From Staphylococcus sp. NAM3COL9 (GTDB lineage Bacteria > Bacillota > Bacilli > Staphylococcales > Staphylococcaceae), in assembly GCF_001431205.1 (NCBI RefSeq), contig NZ_LGPC01000011.1, positions 403,596 to 467,595 on the forward strand: a stretch of DNA of 64,000 nucleotides, read 5' to 3'. The notes under the pieces were generated by a model. The model was not told the DNA's origin, searched no databases, and worked only from the letters and a program-made list of their open reading frames with translations. The translations under genes and the position numbers were made by a program. Positions 1-9,567 of this stretch are shown here, piece after piece; within the stretch, counting starts at the first letter, position 1; the number at the start of each line of letters is the position of its first letter.

Positions 1-345
1 CGTCTGATTTGTCTACTTGTTCGCTATCTGATTTGTTGATATTTTGTTCATTATCATTTAAGTCATTTTCTGAATTCTTATTATCGTTGTGTTTGCCAGC
101 AGCATAAGCACCTGAACCAGTTGCAGCAGTGCCTCCAGCTACAGCAGCACCTTTTTTCTTAGAACTATTTTTATCATTTTCAGAATGCGAAGCATCGTCT
201 GATTTGTCTACTTGTTCGCTATCTGATTTATTGATATTTTGTTCATTATTATTTAAGTCATTTTCTGAATCCTTATTATTGTTGTGTTTGCCAGTAGCAT
301 AAGCACCTGTACCAGTTGCAGCAGCGCCTCCAGCTACAGCAGCAC
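1..345 (-). repeat. 195-bp in-frame tandem repeat inside ebpS
   Basis: The segment beginning CGTCTGATTTGTCTACTTGT at position 1 recurs nearly identically at 196, a period of 195 bases or 65 codons. The copy at 196 continues to about 345, where similarity stops; the copy at 1-195 runs off the window edge. Each unit encodes the Gly/Ala-rich hydrophobic core followed by a tail ending [10 protein letters not shown]. Differences are mostly single bases, suggesting recent duplication. Confidence 0.85.
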
Positions 346-775
346 CATTCTTATTGGATTCATTATCTTTTTGTGATTCAATATTTTCATTGGAATCATT
401 TTGGTTTTCTTTTGTATTTTGATTATTTGTTGATCCATGGTTTAAATCATTATTCTTCGAAGGATCTTTTGTTGAGTTATTTTCAAAATCTGGTTCTGAT
501 GAATTGTTATCTTCTAGTGATTGATTTTCGCCTTGAACTACATCTTTATCTTGTTCAGGCTGATTATTTGGATCTTGATTTGTTGCTGTGTCCCGTCTAC
601 GCTGTCTTCTTTGAGCATTTCTAGGAGGGAATTGTTCGTCTGTCTTATCAGAAACTTCCTCTTTTACGTTGTCAACTGAACCATTAACGGACTCCTTTGT
701 ATTGTCTTGATGTTCTTTTGGATCAATGGATTGACGATTTTTTTCAAAATCATCTTTAAAATTGTTGTTAGACAA
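1..775 (-). CDS. ebpS: Elastin-binding protein EbpS, N-terminal part (3' end beyond window)
   Basis: Cell-surface, membrane-anchored protein; S. aureus EbpS binds elastin and carries a C-terminal LysM domain, which here would lie beyond the left edge. The visible N-terminal ~258 residues are extremely hydrophilic (Asn, Asp, Glu, Lys, Gln). They include [16 protein letters not shown] near the start and a basic [13 protein letters not shown] stretch, both strongly resembling S. aureus EbpS. The downstream part consists of a 65-residue repeat with a Gly/Ala-rich core ([15 protein letters not shown]) followed by an Asn/Asp/Ser-rich tail. Start choice: a TTG at 775 lies 9 bases after a GGAAGG Shine-Dalgarno and gives [10 protein letters not shown], like the S. 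aureus start. In-frame ATGs at 781 and 784 sit almost on the ribosome site and are less likely. The gene is incomplete, so total length, repeat number and the LysM domain cannot be judged. Confidence 0.85.
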   Translation of the reverse strand, partial: MSNNNFKDDFEKNRQSIDPKEHQDNTKESVNGSVDNVKEEVSDKTDEQFPPRNAQRRQRRRDTATNQDPNNQPEQDKDVVQGENQSLEDNNSSEPDFENNSTKDPSKNNDLNHGSTNNQNTKENQNDSNENIESQKDNESNKNGAAVAGGAAATGTGAYATGKHNNNKDSENDLNNNEQNINKSDSEQVDKSDDASHSENDKNSSKKKGAAVAGGTAATGSGAYAAGKHNDNKNSENDLNDNEQNINKSDSEQVDKSD

Positions 776-928
776 ATTCATCATCCTTCCTCGTTTTAAT
801 TTAAGTATATATTGTTATACCCTAAAAATAAGTAAACATGTAAAACTTTTCATTCAAAAATCACTATTAAACTAGTATATATGTAGTATTATAGCTTGTT
901 TGAAAAAGTGAAGTAAAGTATTTGTCTA

Positions 929-2308
929 TTATTTAAACAAATTTTGTATTTTTTCATTAAAATCCATTTTTCTTTTTACTTTTTTTCTATTAATTAAATT
1001 TATTACATTTAAATCAGAATCATTATCACAGCATTGATCAGGCCTTCTATTTAACGTTTCACCGAAGAATTCCATCATATAAGTACGTCGGCATTGGTCT
1101 AGATTTTTGTATCCTAGCATATGTATATAACCTTGGCGTTTTCGTTGATATGTCCTGTCGAATATCGTACGCAACTCAGTAAATGAGTAATAGCTATTTA
1201 ATATTTCTAATATTTCAAATTTATCAGGAGTTACAAAGGAACCTACTTCAAAGGCATTTACATCCTCAGTGGTAATCATATCCGTAAATAATAGCGTTTC
1301 TAGTAAAAAACTATCATCAGGTTGAAACAGACTAATTGCTTGACTGTCTGCCCCATCACGGCCAGCACGGCCAATTTCTTGCATGTAGTTTGATGGACTG
1401 GTCGATAGGTGGTAATGAAAAATAGAACGTATATCTTTTTTATTAATGCCCATACCAAATGCACTGGTTGCCACGATGATAGGTATTTCATTATTTAAAA
1501 ATTGGTGCTGAACTGTGTGCCGTTCTTGATAAGATAAATCTCCATGATAAATCCCTGTTAAAAAACCGTAGTTATATATTTCTTTTGCTAATGTAAGACA
1601 CACTTTTTTAGAAGAAACATATATAATTGTAGGTCCTGAATTTTCTAATGCTGGAAGTAACCATTTTAATTTGGCTTCATCGTCTGCAAAATTTTTATGT
1701 GTTAAAAAAATATTGTCTCTATTCATACTTGTTTTAATGACATGAAAAGATTTTTTTAACATAGTGTTTAAATCATAAGTTAAATAATTCGGTGCTGTTG
1801 CAGTCAGAGCAAGCAAGGTTGCTGTCGGAAATCGTGCAATAATTTTACCTATAAGTGCATAGTGCGGTCTGAAATCATATCCCCATTCAGATAAACAATG
1901 CGCTTCATCTAGTACGACCATTCCGATATTCAAATTTTTAATGAGATTGAAATTTTGAGGTTGCAATATAAATTCTGGACTTAAATAGATAAATCGACTT
2001 TTTGTTAGTGATTCAATGTTCCTTTTCTTCTCATTTTCATCCATACCTGAATGAATACAACAAACATGATGTTCGCCATGTAGTTTGAGTTGCATGACTT
2101 GGTCATCCATCAAAGAAATGAGTGGTGAAATAATTAGTGTTGGTTGTTGACGTATGTAGGTTGGTAATTGATAACAAAGACTTTTGCCACTTCCTGTAGG
2201 TAAAATACCTAATGTATCTTCATTGTTCAATACACTTTCTATAATCTCTTGTTGTCCAGGTTTAAAAGTCTCAAATCCAAACCACTTTTTTAGCTCATGC
2301 TGTAACAT
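929..2308 (-). CDS. recQ: RecQ-family ATP-dependent DNA helicase (RecS/RecQ-like)
   Basis: 3'-5' DNA helicase of superfamily 2 acting in recombination repair. The 459-residue protein has helicase motif I TGSGKS at ~38-43, the DEAH box (DEAHCLSEWGYDFRP) at ~134, motif III ALTATA, and the C-terminal helicase lobe with the GRAGRDG motif VI. It is short for a RecQ: the zinc/RQC region is reduced to a few C-terminal cysteines and there is no HRDC domain, as in B. subtilis RecS. Start: ATG at 2308 follows a GAGAGAGGTGA ribosome site; a GTG at 2317 lies inside that site. The start overlaps the end of the ypbB-like gene by 14 bases, so the two are translationally coupled. Confidence 0.9.
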   Translation of the reverse strand: MLQHELKKWFGFETFKPGQQEIIESVLNNEDTLGILPTGSGKSLCYQLPTYIRQQPTLIISPLISLMDDQVMQLKLHGEHHVCCIHSGMDENEKKRNIESLTKSRFIYLSPEFILQPQNFNLIKNLNIGMVVLDEAHCLSEWGYDFRPHYALIGKIIARFPTATLLALTATAPNYLTYDLNTMLKKSFHVIKTSMNRDNIFLTHKNFADDEAKLKWLLPALENSGPTIIYVSSKKVCLTLAKEIYNYGFLTGIYHGDLSYQERHTVQHQFLNNEIPIIVATSAFGMGINKKDIRSIFHYHLSTSPSNYMQEIGRAGRDGADSQAISLFQPDDSFLLETLLFTDMITTEDVNAFEVGSFVTPDKFEILEILNSYYSFTELRTIFDRTYQRKRQGYIHMLGYKNLDQCRRTYMMEFFGETLNRRPDQCCDNDSDLNVINLINRKKVKRKMDFNEKIQNLFK

Positions 2309-3260
2309 TGATTTCACCTCTCTCTATTCCAACGATAATCAATTTCAATTCAAAATAGCTGAGGTCAGAAAATATTTCTTTATAATTGCGTAACCTTTCG
2401 CTACGATTTGAAATATAATAAGTCATGAAATCAGTATAAATTGAATGTGTTAAATAATCTTCATAATTCGATATGTAGCCTTTTATAAATAACTCTAAAA
2501 TATGATCATCTATCGTATTAGGTTTAACGTTTTGTTGTGCAGCTAGTTGTTCGAAGTTTAATCCATTTTGTAAACCTGCGTAAGTTTGCTCTGTTTTATT
2601 TAATAATGATGGTAGCACAATAAGTTTGTTTAATAGTGGATAGTTAGATGCATTCTCAATCTCGTACATTAATGTGACTAAATCTGTTAATTCTAATTCG
2701 AATAAGTGTTCTTGTGGTATGTCCTCTATTAAACTGATTTGTAGCCGTGTATACATACTTTCTTCAAAACCTTGTAGGTAATAGTGAATATATATTGTAT
2801 TATTTTTATTCATCATAGATTGAAATAATGTCGAAAGTTCTTCGATGAATTGATCTTGTAATTGTTTGTTGATAATTTGCTTATATACAAATTTAACTTG
2901 TTGGTGTACAGTACTATGTTGAGTAATAGGTACGAATTGATAGACCTTATGTTTGGTATTAGATAGGGTCTGAGTTAATAATTGTATGGCTTTAAATGTG
3001 TTGGTTAAACTATCAAACGTATGTCTCGGATGATTAGCGATATTTTGAAAGCTATTATCTTGATCATTAAATTGATTGAAATATCGCTCAAACGACTGAT
3101 ATTTCAAGTTAGGCATGCTGTGATATAATGACAAGAGTTGTTGACTACAGGCATCAAAAAAAGTTTGATGTGACTTTTTCCCTGTGATAATATTAAATAT
3201 ACTTTTTTCAGTTTTGTAATTGTGTGCATGTGTTTGTGCAAATTGGATTATATTATACAT
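2295..3260 (-). CDS. YpbB-like helix-turn-helix protein, RecQ partner
   Basis: Protein of 321 residues. Most of it is a divergent helical region without a motif I recognise; the C-terminal part (~225-275, including NFEQLAAQQNVKPNTIDDHI) fits the HTH_40 helicase-associated helix-turn-helix domain. In B. subtilis the equivalent ypbB lies directly upstream of recS and beside fer, and the same arrangement is seen here. I infer it assists the downstream helicase, perhaps by DNA binding, but the biochemical role is not established. Its 3' end overlaps the recQ start, and its 5' end faces fer across about 110 bases. Confidence 0.8.
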   Translation of the reverse strand: MYNIIQFAQTHAHNYKTEKSIFNIITGKKSHQTFFDACSQQLLSLYHSMPNLKYQSFERYFNQFNDQDNSFQNIANHPRHTFDSLTNTFKAIQLLTQTLSNTKHKVYQFVPITQHSTVHQQVKFVYKQIINKQLQDQFIEELSTLFQSMMNKNNTIYIHYYLQGFEESMYTRLQISLIEDIPQEHLFELELTDLVTLMYEIENASNYPLLNKLIVLPSLLNKTEQTYAGLQNGLNFEQLAAQQNVKPNTIDDHILELFIKGYISNYEDYLTHSIYTDFMTYYISNRSERLRNYKEIFSDLSYFELKLIIVGIERGEINVTA

Positions 3261-3292
3261 GTTTACTCCCTCATTCTATAAAACAAAAACAT

Positions 3293-3618
<326 letters not shown>

Positions 3619-3808
3619 AATCAAGATTTGTTCTATACAAGTAAGTATGCAATTTATACTTAATAATATATATAATAAGCGTTTGCCTAAATATAGTGAT
3701 TACTAACTATATTTGCTAATGGCTACGTTTAAGGTTAGCGTGTTCACATTACATGGAACATGCTACTTTTTATGCCTAAGATGATTCTAAATTAATAATA
3801 GTAATTAA

Positions 3809-3857
3809 AAAACAGAGTGATTTCTGTATTATTTCAATAGAAATCACTCTGTTTTTA
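3809..3857. terminator. Bidirectional terminator between fer and ribU
   Basis: Near-perfect inverted repeat: AAAACAGAGTGATTTCT at 3809-3825 and its complement at 3839-3857. A-rich on the left and T-rich on the right, so it can serve both converging genes. Confidence 0.75.
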
Positions 3858-3892
3858 TTTATCTGAGTGTTAATTTTCAGATGTTTTTAAAT

Positions 3893-4438
3893 TTATTTTG
3901 GTAATACATTTTTCAAACGTTTAAATAAAACAATGAACACTATAGAAATAATAGCGCCTTTAATAATGTTGAATGGAATAACGCCAGATACAATAACAAT
4001 CTTAACGTTTTCTACAACATTAGATAAATTCATAATCATGCCATATAAAGGTAACAATACAAAGTAGTTTAAGATACTTAGAATAATAGTCATCACAATA
4101 GTTGCTACAGTAAGGCCTATGATTTGTGATTTAAGGTTAAATTTGTTTTTAGTGACATAATAAGCTGTTATTAAAAAACTGGATGCTGCTAAAAAGTTAG
4201 CAACTGGACCAACTGGATCTCCAATATTGAATAAGAAGTTCAATAAATTTTTAATAAATTCTACAACGATTCCAGCTATTGGCCCAAGCGTGAATGTAGC
4301 TAATAGTGCAGGCACATCACCAAAGTCTAAAGTTAAATAAGGCGGTAAAAATGGTATTGGAAATTTTATAAACATCAAAATAAAAGAAACCGCACTTAAC
4401 ATACTTATCGTAATAAGTCGTTTTGTTTGTTGTTGCAT
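3893..4438 (-). CDS. ribU: Riboflavin ECF transporter S component RibU
   Basis: Substrate-binding membrane subunit that captures riboflavin and works with the shared ECF energy-coupling module (EcfA, EcfA', EcfT), which is not in this window. The 181-residue protein is hydrophobic with about five to six membrane segments. It carries the RibU-like N-terminal stretch FPIPFLPPYLTLDFGDVPAL followed by GPIAGIVVEFIKNLLNF. ATG at 4438 has a GGAAGGAG ribosome site. The FMN riboswitch in its leader independently supports flavin uptake, so expression should fall when FMN is plentiful. Single-gene transcription unit ending at the terminator shared with fer. Confidence 0.92.
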   Translation of the reverse strand: MQQQTKRLITISMLSAVSFILMFIKFPIPFLPPYLTLDFGDVPALLATFTLGPIAGIVVEFIKNLLNFLFNIGDPVGPVANFLAASSFLITAYYVTKNKFNLKSQIIGLTVATIVMTIILSILNYFVLLPLYGMIMNLSNVVENVKIVIVSGVIPFNIIKGAIISIVFIVLFKRLKNVLPK

Positions 4439-4475
4439 ATTAAATTATCTCCTTCCATTCATCTTTTATCGAATA

Positions 4476-4640
4476 GGAGGATTTAACAGCACAACAAATA
4501 ACCCTCCATCTTCTCCCATCCAGACTTTACTGTCGGCTCTAGATTTGCACTAGATCAGCCATTTATTTAAATGAAAATAAATGGGTCGCAGGCTTTAATT
4601 ACTGCCGGTTGGGAATTGCACCCTACCCCGAAGATGAATA
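4476..4640 (-). promoter_or_regulatory. FMN riboswitch (RFN element) upstream of ribU
   Basis: Read on the minus strand, 4640 to 4505 shows the conserved RFN blocks in order: ATCTTCGGGGTAGGGTG, AATTCCCAACCGGC, GCCTGCGA, CTGATCTAGTG, AGCCGACAGT, and AGTCTGGATGGGAGAAGATG. The variable P2/P3 arms are AT-rich. Immediately after it, GGAGGG (about 4507) and CCTCC (about 4477) can pair, a candidate expression platform in front of the ribU ribosome site. Confidence 0.93.
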
Positions 4641-4770
4641 TCTCAAATTTTTATAAATATATCATAGCTTATTACTCTGGTAAAAACAATATTATTGCTC
4701 TAAATATGCTGAAAAGGACTGAATTAAATGAAATATATACTTTTTATTATGTCTATAAGCATTATCAATA

Positions 4771-4814
4771 ATAAAGACCGACGAAATAACAATAATGATT
4801 TCGTCGGTCTTTAT
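4771..4814 (-). terminator. Terminator downstream of srrAB
   Basis: Perfect 17-base arms, ATAAAGACCGACGAAAT at 4771-4787 and its complement at 4798-4814, with a 10-base loop. Located just after the srrB stop and before the ribU leader. No long U-tract, but a strong stem. Confidence 0.7.
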
Positions 4815-4859
4815 ATATGTTTGATCAGTTACTTAAAGCAGTAACCATTCAAGAATTTT

Positions 4860-6638
4860 CTAAAGCATTTCATTATTAGCTAACTTTGGTAATTTGATAA
4901 TAAAGGTTGTTCCTTTACCTAGTTTACTTTTAACGTCAATACTGCCACCATGTTCATCTACAATCATTCGACATATAAATAAACCTAAACCTGTACCCTG
5001 TTTACCACGTTTACGTGAGGAATCAACTTTATAAAAACGTTCGAACACTTGTTGTAGATGCTCTGGTGCAATGCCAGATCCCGTGTCTGTAATATATAAT
5101 ATGTTCTCTGTCGCTGACTCTCCATAACTGATAGTGATGGCATCTCCTGTTTCAGTATACCTCGTTGCATTGTCTATCAAATTAGTTAAGACTTGTTCAA
5201 TTCGATCTAAATCATAATACCATAGCTGTTCGTGCGTGTTTGGATTTAAATTGATGCTTAAACCTAGACTCTCTGCATGACTTTGATATTTTTGTTGCAT
5301 TTTATTTAGTAATGTATCAATAGGCTGAACAAATTTTTCTACCGTTAGGCCCTCAGCATCCATACGTGCAACACTGAGAAGCTCATTTACAAGTCGATTT
5401 AAGCGCTTGGTTTCATCTAGTACGATAGATAGTGATTCATGTATTTCATCGGGCTCTGTGACGATGCCATCCACAATAGACTCAGTATATCCTTGTAATA
5501 GTGAAATAGGCGTACGTAATTCATGTGAAACATTAGCGATAAAGTCTTTTTTCATTTGGTCTATGTTATGTTCGTTAGTCATATCACGAATAATAGCGAC
5601 GATACCACTACGACCATCTGGTTGAATTTGATCAATGTAACTCGTTATTATTACTAAATAACGTGTATTTATTTCATATTCTTCAAATTGAGTTTGCTTG
5701 TTTTTGAAAGTACGTTCATTTTGCTTATCAAGCTTTTTCAGTTCATGTCCATCAAGTATTTGAAGGGTGTTTTGAGCCATTTTATTAGAAATTATAATTT
5801 CTTTTTTATCATTGTATCCTAATACACCTTCAATCATAGAATTGATTAAGCTGTCACGAATATTTTTAGAAGATGACAAGGCATCGATATGTTGTTGGAT
5901 TTCAGAACTCATCGTATTAAACGTACGAGATAATTCACCAATTTCATCACGCGTATTGACGGGTACGACTTGGGCATAATCCCCTTTAGAAACTTTCAAA
6001 GCCTGTGTCCGCAAATTTCGTAACGGTTTGGTTATACGAGATGATAAGAAAAAGGCAAAAACGGTTGTAATTGCTAAGAAGATAATAGCAATAATTAAAA
6101 TAATAACTGTAATTACATTATTGGTTTCTTCGATTGTTTTTAAATCTTGATAAATAAATACACCACTGTAGTTAATATTCCGATTATTATCTTTCTCATT
6201 CAAGATTTTAGCAGGATAACCAATTAATACATAAGTCCGTTGTTGCCCATTGATTTTAACAGTAACGTGTTCTGAAATCTGTTTCCCTTTATCAAACACT
6301 TGATTATAATCTTTATTGTTTTTAATTTCTTTAAACATCTTGTCTTTAATTTTATCTTTGTGTTGGCTCACCATGTGCTTATCATTCATAATAATAAGTC
6401 CATCTGGGTTTTCTATTAATTTACGACTGTATTCAATAGCTGTAACTTTATCATCTGCACTTTCCACCAATTGACTGATACGCTGCGCATCTTTGAGTAA
6501 TGAATCTTCGGTTTCTTGCGTGAAATAGGACTGAATAAATGTTATGAGGGCAGCACTTAGTAAAATTAAAACTGTCGTTACTATTAAAATAATAGTTAAC
6601 CACAGTTTTATTACTACATTATTTAGCCGATTCATCAT
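4860..6638 (-). CDS. srrB: Sensor histidine kinase SrrB (respiratory/oxygen response)
   Basis: Membrane sensor kinase of the SrrAB system (ResE-like), controlling respiration, fermentation and stress genes in response to redox or oxygen. Of 592 residues: TM1 ~11-36, an extracytoplasmic sensor region to ~172, TM2 ~175-198, HAMP ~200-250, PAS-like region ~258-355, H-box with His372 in NVSHELRTP, N-box NLIDNATRY ~486, G1 DTGSGIAPEHL ~518, and G2 GKQGTGLGL ~545. Very close to S. aureus SrrB, but the two cysteines reported there as redox-active (C464, C501) are absent; the only cysteine is ~Cys556 in GLFICRMIV. It starts inside the 3' end of srrA (20-base overlap), so the pair is translationally coupled. 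Confidence 0.93.
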   Translation of the reverse strand: MMNRLNNVVIKLWLTIILIVTTVLILLSAALITFIQSYFTQETEDSLLKDAQRISQLVESADDKVTAIEYSRKLIENPDGLIIMNDKHMVSQHKDKIKDKMFKEIKNNKDYNQVFDKGKQISEHVTVKINGQQRTYVLIGYPAKILNEKDNNRNINYSGVFIYQDLKTIEETNNVITVIILIIAIIFLAITTVFAFFLSSRITKPLRNLRTQALKVSKGDYAQVVPVNTRDEIGELSRTFNTMSSEIQQHIDALSSSKNIRDSLINSMIEGVLGYNDKKEIIISNKMAQNTLQILDGHELKKLDKQNERTFKNKQTQFEEYEINTRYLVIITSYIDQIQPDGRSGIVAIIRDMTNEHNIDQMKKDFIANVSHELRTPISLLQGYTESIVDGIVTEPDEIHESLSIVLDETKRLNRLVNELLSVARMDAEGLTVEKFVQPIDTLLNKMQQKYQSHAESLGLSINLNPNTHEQLWYYDLDRIEQVLTNLIDNATRYTETGDAITISYGESATENILYITDTGSGIAPEHLQQVFERFYKVDSSRKRGKQGTGLGLFICRMIVDEHGGSIDVKSKLGKGTTFIIKLPKLANNEML

Positions 6639-7344
6639 TAGACTTAACCTCGAATTTATAACCGACGCCCCAAACAGTTTGAATCATTTGAGCTGCTGCA
6701 TCAGATACTCGATTTAATTTTTCTCTTAAACGTTTAACATGAGTATCTACAGTACGCAAGTCGCCGTAGAATTCATAATGCCATACTTCTTTTAGAAGCT
6801 GTTCACGATCAAAGACTTTATTAGGTGTTTTAGCTAGAAATATTAACAGCTCATATTCTTTTGGTGTTAAATTAACTTGGTTATGATCTGCTAACACTCT
6901 GTGTGCATCGTTGTCAATGACAAGGTGGTCAAATTCAATTAAATCACGCGCATGAGGTTCACTTTGTTCAGTATGCGCTACTTGTGTACGTCTTAACAAC
7001 GCTTTGACACGTAATACCACTTCACGAGGAGAAAATGGTTTCACGATATAATCGTCTGCACCAGATTCGAATCCTTCTACTCTATTTGTTTCTTCACCTT
7101 TAGCAGTCAACATAATAATTGGTGTTTCTTTGTGTTCTCTGAGTCGTGAAGCTACAGTGATACCATCCATCTCTGGAAGCATAAGGTCTAATAAAATACA
7201 TGAATAATCATGCTCCATCGCCATTTTATACGCTTCATTACCATCACTTGCTTCATGTATCTCAAAAGACTCTCTTTCAAGGTATAATTTTAATAATCTT
7301 CTGATTCGATCTTCATCATCTACGATAAGTATTTCATTTGACAT
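6619..7344 (-). CDS. srrA: Response regulator SrrA
   Basis: OmpR/PhoB-type DNA-binding response regulator of 241 residues. The receiver domain has an acidic pocket (DDED, 9-12), phospho-acceptor Asp53 in LLDLMLPEMDG and the conserved Lys in MLTAKGEE. The C-terminal winged helix contains LTPKEYELLIFLA and TVDTHVKRLREKL. Partner of the kinase encoded by the overlapping downstream gene. Start ATG at 7344 follows a GGGAGGTA ribosome site. An extended -10 promoter candidate lies about 45 bases upstream, consistent with its own promoter separate from rluB. Confidence 0.95.
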   Translation of the reverse strand: MSNEILIVDDEDRIRRLLKLYLERESFEIHEASDGNEAYKMAMEHDYSCILLDLMLPEMDGITVASRLREHKETPIIMLTAKGEETNRVEGFESGADDYIVKPFSPREVVLRVKALLRRTQVAHTEQSEPHARDLIEFDHLVIDNDAHRVLADHNQVNLTPKEYELLIFLAKTPNKVFDREQLLKEVWHYEFYGDLRTVDTHVKRLREKLNRVSDAAAQMIQTVWGVGYKFEVKSNDESAK

Positions 7345-7385
7345 ACGTATGTACCTCCCACACTGCTAACTTTCAATTTAATGAC

Positions 7386-7394
7386 ATTATATCA
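7386..7394 (-). promoter_or_regulatory. Extended -10 promoter candidate of srrAB
   Basis: On the minus strand TGATATAAT (TG-n-TATAAT form) lies about 45 bases before the srrA start, in the 133-base gap after rluB. The -35 region is weak, as is usual with extended -10 promoters. Predicted by eye. Confidence 0.45.
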
Positions 7395-7477
7395 TACGTT
7401 TAACAGGAAAAGTGATTGCGAAGAAAAAGATTGTGAAACTTTTCTCATGATTTAAATCAAGCTAAACGTAATAACAA

Positions 7478-8215
7478 TTATTTACCATGTTCTGCAAGTT
7501 GGCGCATCACTTTTACTTCATGAGGTGTTAAGACTCTGCCCTCACCTGCATTAAGCCCTTTAAGGTTAAGTGGTCCAACTTCAATACGTTGTAATTTTGT
7601 AACTTCGTGGCCAAAGTGTTCAAACATGCGACGGACTTGTCTATTGCGTCCTTCTGTAATTGTAATTTCAACAAGTGTTGAATTTTTATCCTTATCTTGG
7701 TTCTTTACTTTTACAGTAGCTGGTTGTGTATGACCATCTTCTAGTTCAACTCCATGTTCTAAAGCTTTAACTTCTTCACGCATTAAATAGCCTTTTAATT
7801 TAACAACATATTTTTTCTTGATTTTATAACTCGGATGTGTCATTAAATTAGTAAATTCGCCGTCGTTAGTTAATAAAAGTAATCCTGACGTATCATAGTC
7901 TAAACGACCCACTGGATAAATTCTTGTTTTAATTTGTTTAAAGTAATCTGTAACTACTTTTCTACCTCTATCGTCAGATACACTAGTGATAACTTGTGCC
8001 GGTTTATAAAATAAAATATATAGTTTATCTTGTTGTTCTAACTTAATACCCTCAACCTCAATCGTATCCGAAGGTTTAACTTTTGTACCTAACTCTGTTA
8101 CAACTGAGCCATTGACTAATACTTTGCCCTCTGTAATTAATGTTTCTGCTTTTCTACGTGACGTGTGCCCACTGTTTGCAATACGTTTTTGTAATCTTTC
8201 TGTCTCTTTATTCAT
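7478..8215 (-). CDS. rluB: 23S rRNA pseudouridine synthase RluB/RsuA family
   Basis: Isomerises a specific uridine in rRNA to pseudouridine. The 245-residue protein has an N-terminal S4 RNA-binding domain (~3-60, [18 protein letters not shown]) and a catalytic domain with the signature [18 protein letters not shown], in which Asp106 is the expected nucleophile. It also has the family motif [17 protein letters not shown]. Overlaps the end of scpB by 8 bases and follows scpA-scpB, the usual Firmicutes order. Exact target position (RluB versus RsuA) is by analogy with B. subtilis YpuL/RluB. Confidence 0.9.
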   Translation of the reverse strand: MNKETERLQKRIANSGHTSRRKAETLITEGKVLVNGSVVTELGTKVKPSDTIEVEGIKLEQQDKLYILFYKPAQVITSVSDDRGRKVVTDYFKQIKTRIYPVGRLDYDTSGLLLLTNDGEFTNLMTHPSYKIKKKYVVKLKGYLMREEVKALEHGVELEDGHTQPATVKVKNQDKDKNSTLVEITITEGRNRQVRRMFEHFGHEVTKLQRIEVGPLNLKGLNAGEGRVLTPHEVKVMRQLAEHGK

Positions 8216-8756
8216 TATTTTCTCCTTTTTGATTTACTAAATTACTGAAGAAAGCTTCTATTTCTTCAGCTTCCTCATCAGTAGTTGGTAAATCATCTAA
8301 ATGTTCAATGCCAAATACGTTTAAAAATAGTTCCGTGGTATAGAGTTGTTGGCTTCTGGAATCCGCTTCGTCTTTAGCTTCTATCAGCCCTCGAGCGATT
8401 AAAGTTTTAACAGCGCCATCAGAATTTATACCTCTAATCATCTCGATATCGCTTCGTGATAAAGGTTGATTGTAGGCAATAATAGATAATGATTCCATTG
8501 CTGCTTGAGATAATTTCATTTTTGATTTTTGTTCTATTAATTTTTCAATATAATTTGCTGCATCTTTTTTTGTCGTAAGTACATAAGTTTGACCAAAATG
8601 TTGAATTTCTAAGCCATCTGATATGTATTCAGAAACAAGTAGTGACAACTGTGTTTGGTCAATGTCTAAAATTTCGAGTAATTGTTTTTCATCTAAACCT
8701 TCGTCACCTGCTGTATAAAGTAATGCTTCTAGTATACCTTTATCGTTCAATGCCAT
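8208..8756 (-). CDS. scpB: Segregation and condensation protein B
   Basis: Winged-helix subunit of the SMC-ScpAB condensin complex, which compacts and segregates the chromosome on the nucleoid. 182 residues: tandem winged-helix region to ~155 with [20 protein letters not shown], then an acidic tail ([13 protein letters not shown]). Sits between scpA (17-base overlap) and rluB (8-base overlap), so the three form one tightly coupled operon. Confidence 0.95.
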   Translation of the reverse strand: MALNDKGILEALLYTAGDEGLDEKQLLEILDIDQTQLSLLVSEYISDGLEIQHFGQTYVLTTKKDAANYIEKLIEQKSKMKLSQAAMESLSIIAYNQPLSRSDIEMIRGINSDGAVKTLIARGLIEAKDEADSRSQQLYTTELFLNVFGIEHLDDLPTTDEEAEEIEAFFSNLVNQKGENNE

Positions 8757-9474
8757 AGTTTACCCCTCTTAAAATATTGATATCGTCGAAATTTTGGTGT
8801 TGTTCTATATTTACAATGCCCGATTTAGACATTTCAAGTATTGCTAGAAAATGTGTGACTACCATTTCAACAGGTTCTGTAAAATTAAACAAACTAAAAA
8901 AATTAAACGAATCATGTTGTTGTAAACGCGCATTAACTTGAGAAGTTGCTTGTTGAATCGTAAACGTTTCTTTACGGATATCTACAGTTTTGGGCGTATT
9001 GAATTCAACGCGATTTTTAACTTTTTGATAAGCGATGATTAATTCTGTTAAATCAATTGTATTACTTGAATCCCATGTTTCATTAGATTCTAGGTGTGTT
9101 AAATCAGTTGGGTGCTTTGAAAAGTAAAAAGCACGTTCAGATTTCTTTTCATTTAAAATCTCAGTATATTCTTTATAATTTTGATATTCAATTAATCGTC
9201 CCACTAAACCTTCACGTGGATCCTCTTCTAATTCGTCGACTTCTTCTGATTGAGGTAACAGCATTTTACTTTTAATCATAAGCAGTTCAGACGCCATAAC
9301 CAAATATTCACTAGCAATATTAATCTCTAATTGATTCATCGCATGTATATATTGCATATATTGTTCTGTTAATTCTTTCATGGGAATATCATAAATATCA
9401 ATTTCAATTTTTTGAATGAGATGCAATAATAAATCTAAAGGACCATTAAAAGCATCTAGTTTCACTTCATACAT
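8740..9474 (-). CDS. scpA: Segregation and condensation protein A
   Basis: Kleisin subunit bridging the SMC dimer. 244 residues beginning [20 protein letters not shown], the canonical ScpA N-terminus that contacts the SMC neck. An acidic linker follows ([22 protein letters not shown]), then a C-terminal winged helix ([17 protein letters not shown]). The ATG at 9474 is chosen because it follows a GAGGTAG ribosome site and matches the family start; the reading frame continues upstream to 9513 without support. First gene of scpA-scpB-rluB. Confidence 0.94.
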   Translation of the reverse strand: MYEVKLDAFNGPLDLLLHLIQKIEIDIYDIPMKELTEQYMQYIHAMNQLEINIASEYLVMASELLMIKSKMLLPQSEEVDELEEDPREGLVGRLIEYQNYKEYTEILNEKKSERAFYFSKHPTDLTHLESNETWDSSNTIDLTELIIAYQKVKNRVEFNTPKTVDIRKETFTIQQATSQVNARLQQHDSFNFFSLFNFTEPVEMVVTHFLAILEMSKSGIVNIEQHQNFDDINILRGVNYGIER

Positions 9475-9567
9475 AGTATCTACCTCATATAGCAAGTTAT
9501 GTGCGTATTTCACTAAAATATTATAGCATGTTTAATGAAAACATTTAAATTTGGAGCGGTTTTAATT

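Noticed and set aside
316..624. Open frame of 102 codons on the plus strand
   Set aside because: Antisense to ebpS; composition follows the complementary Asn/Asp codons and there is no ribosome site or family resemblance.
4571..4771. 66-codon frame on the plus strand
   Set aside because: Lies on the complement of the FMN riboswitch; sequence constraint comes from the RNA element.
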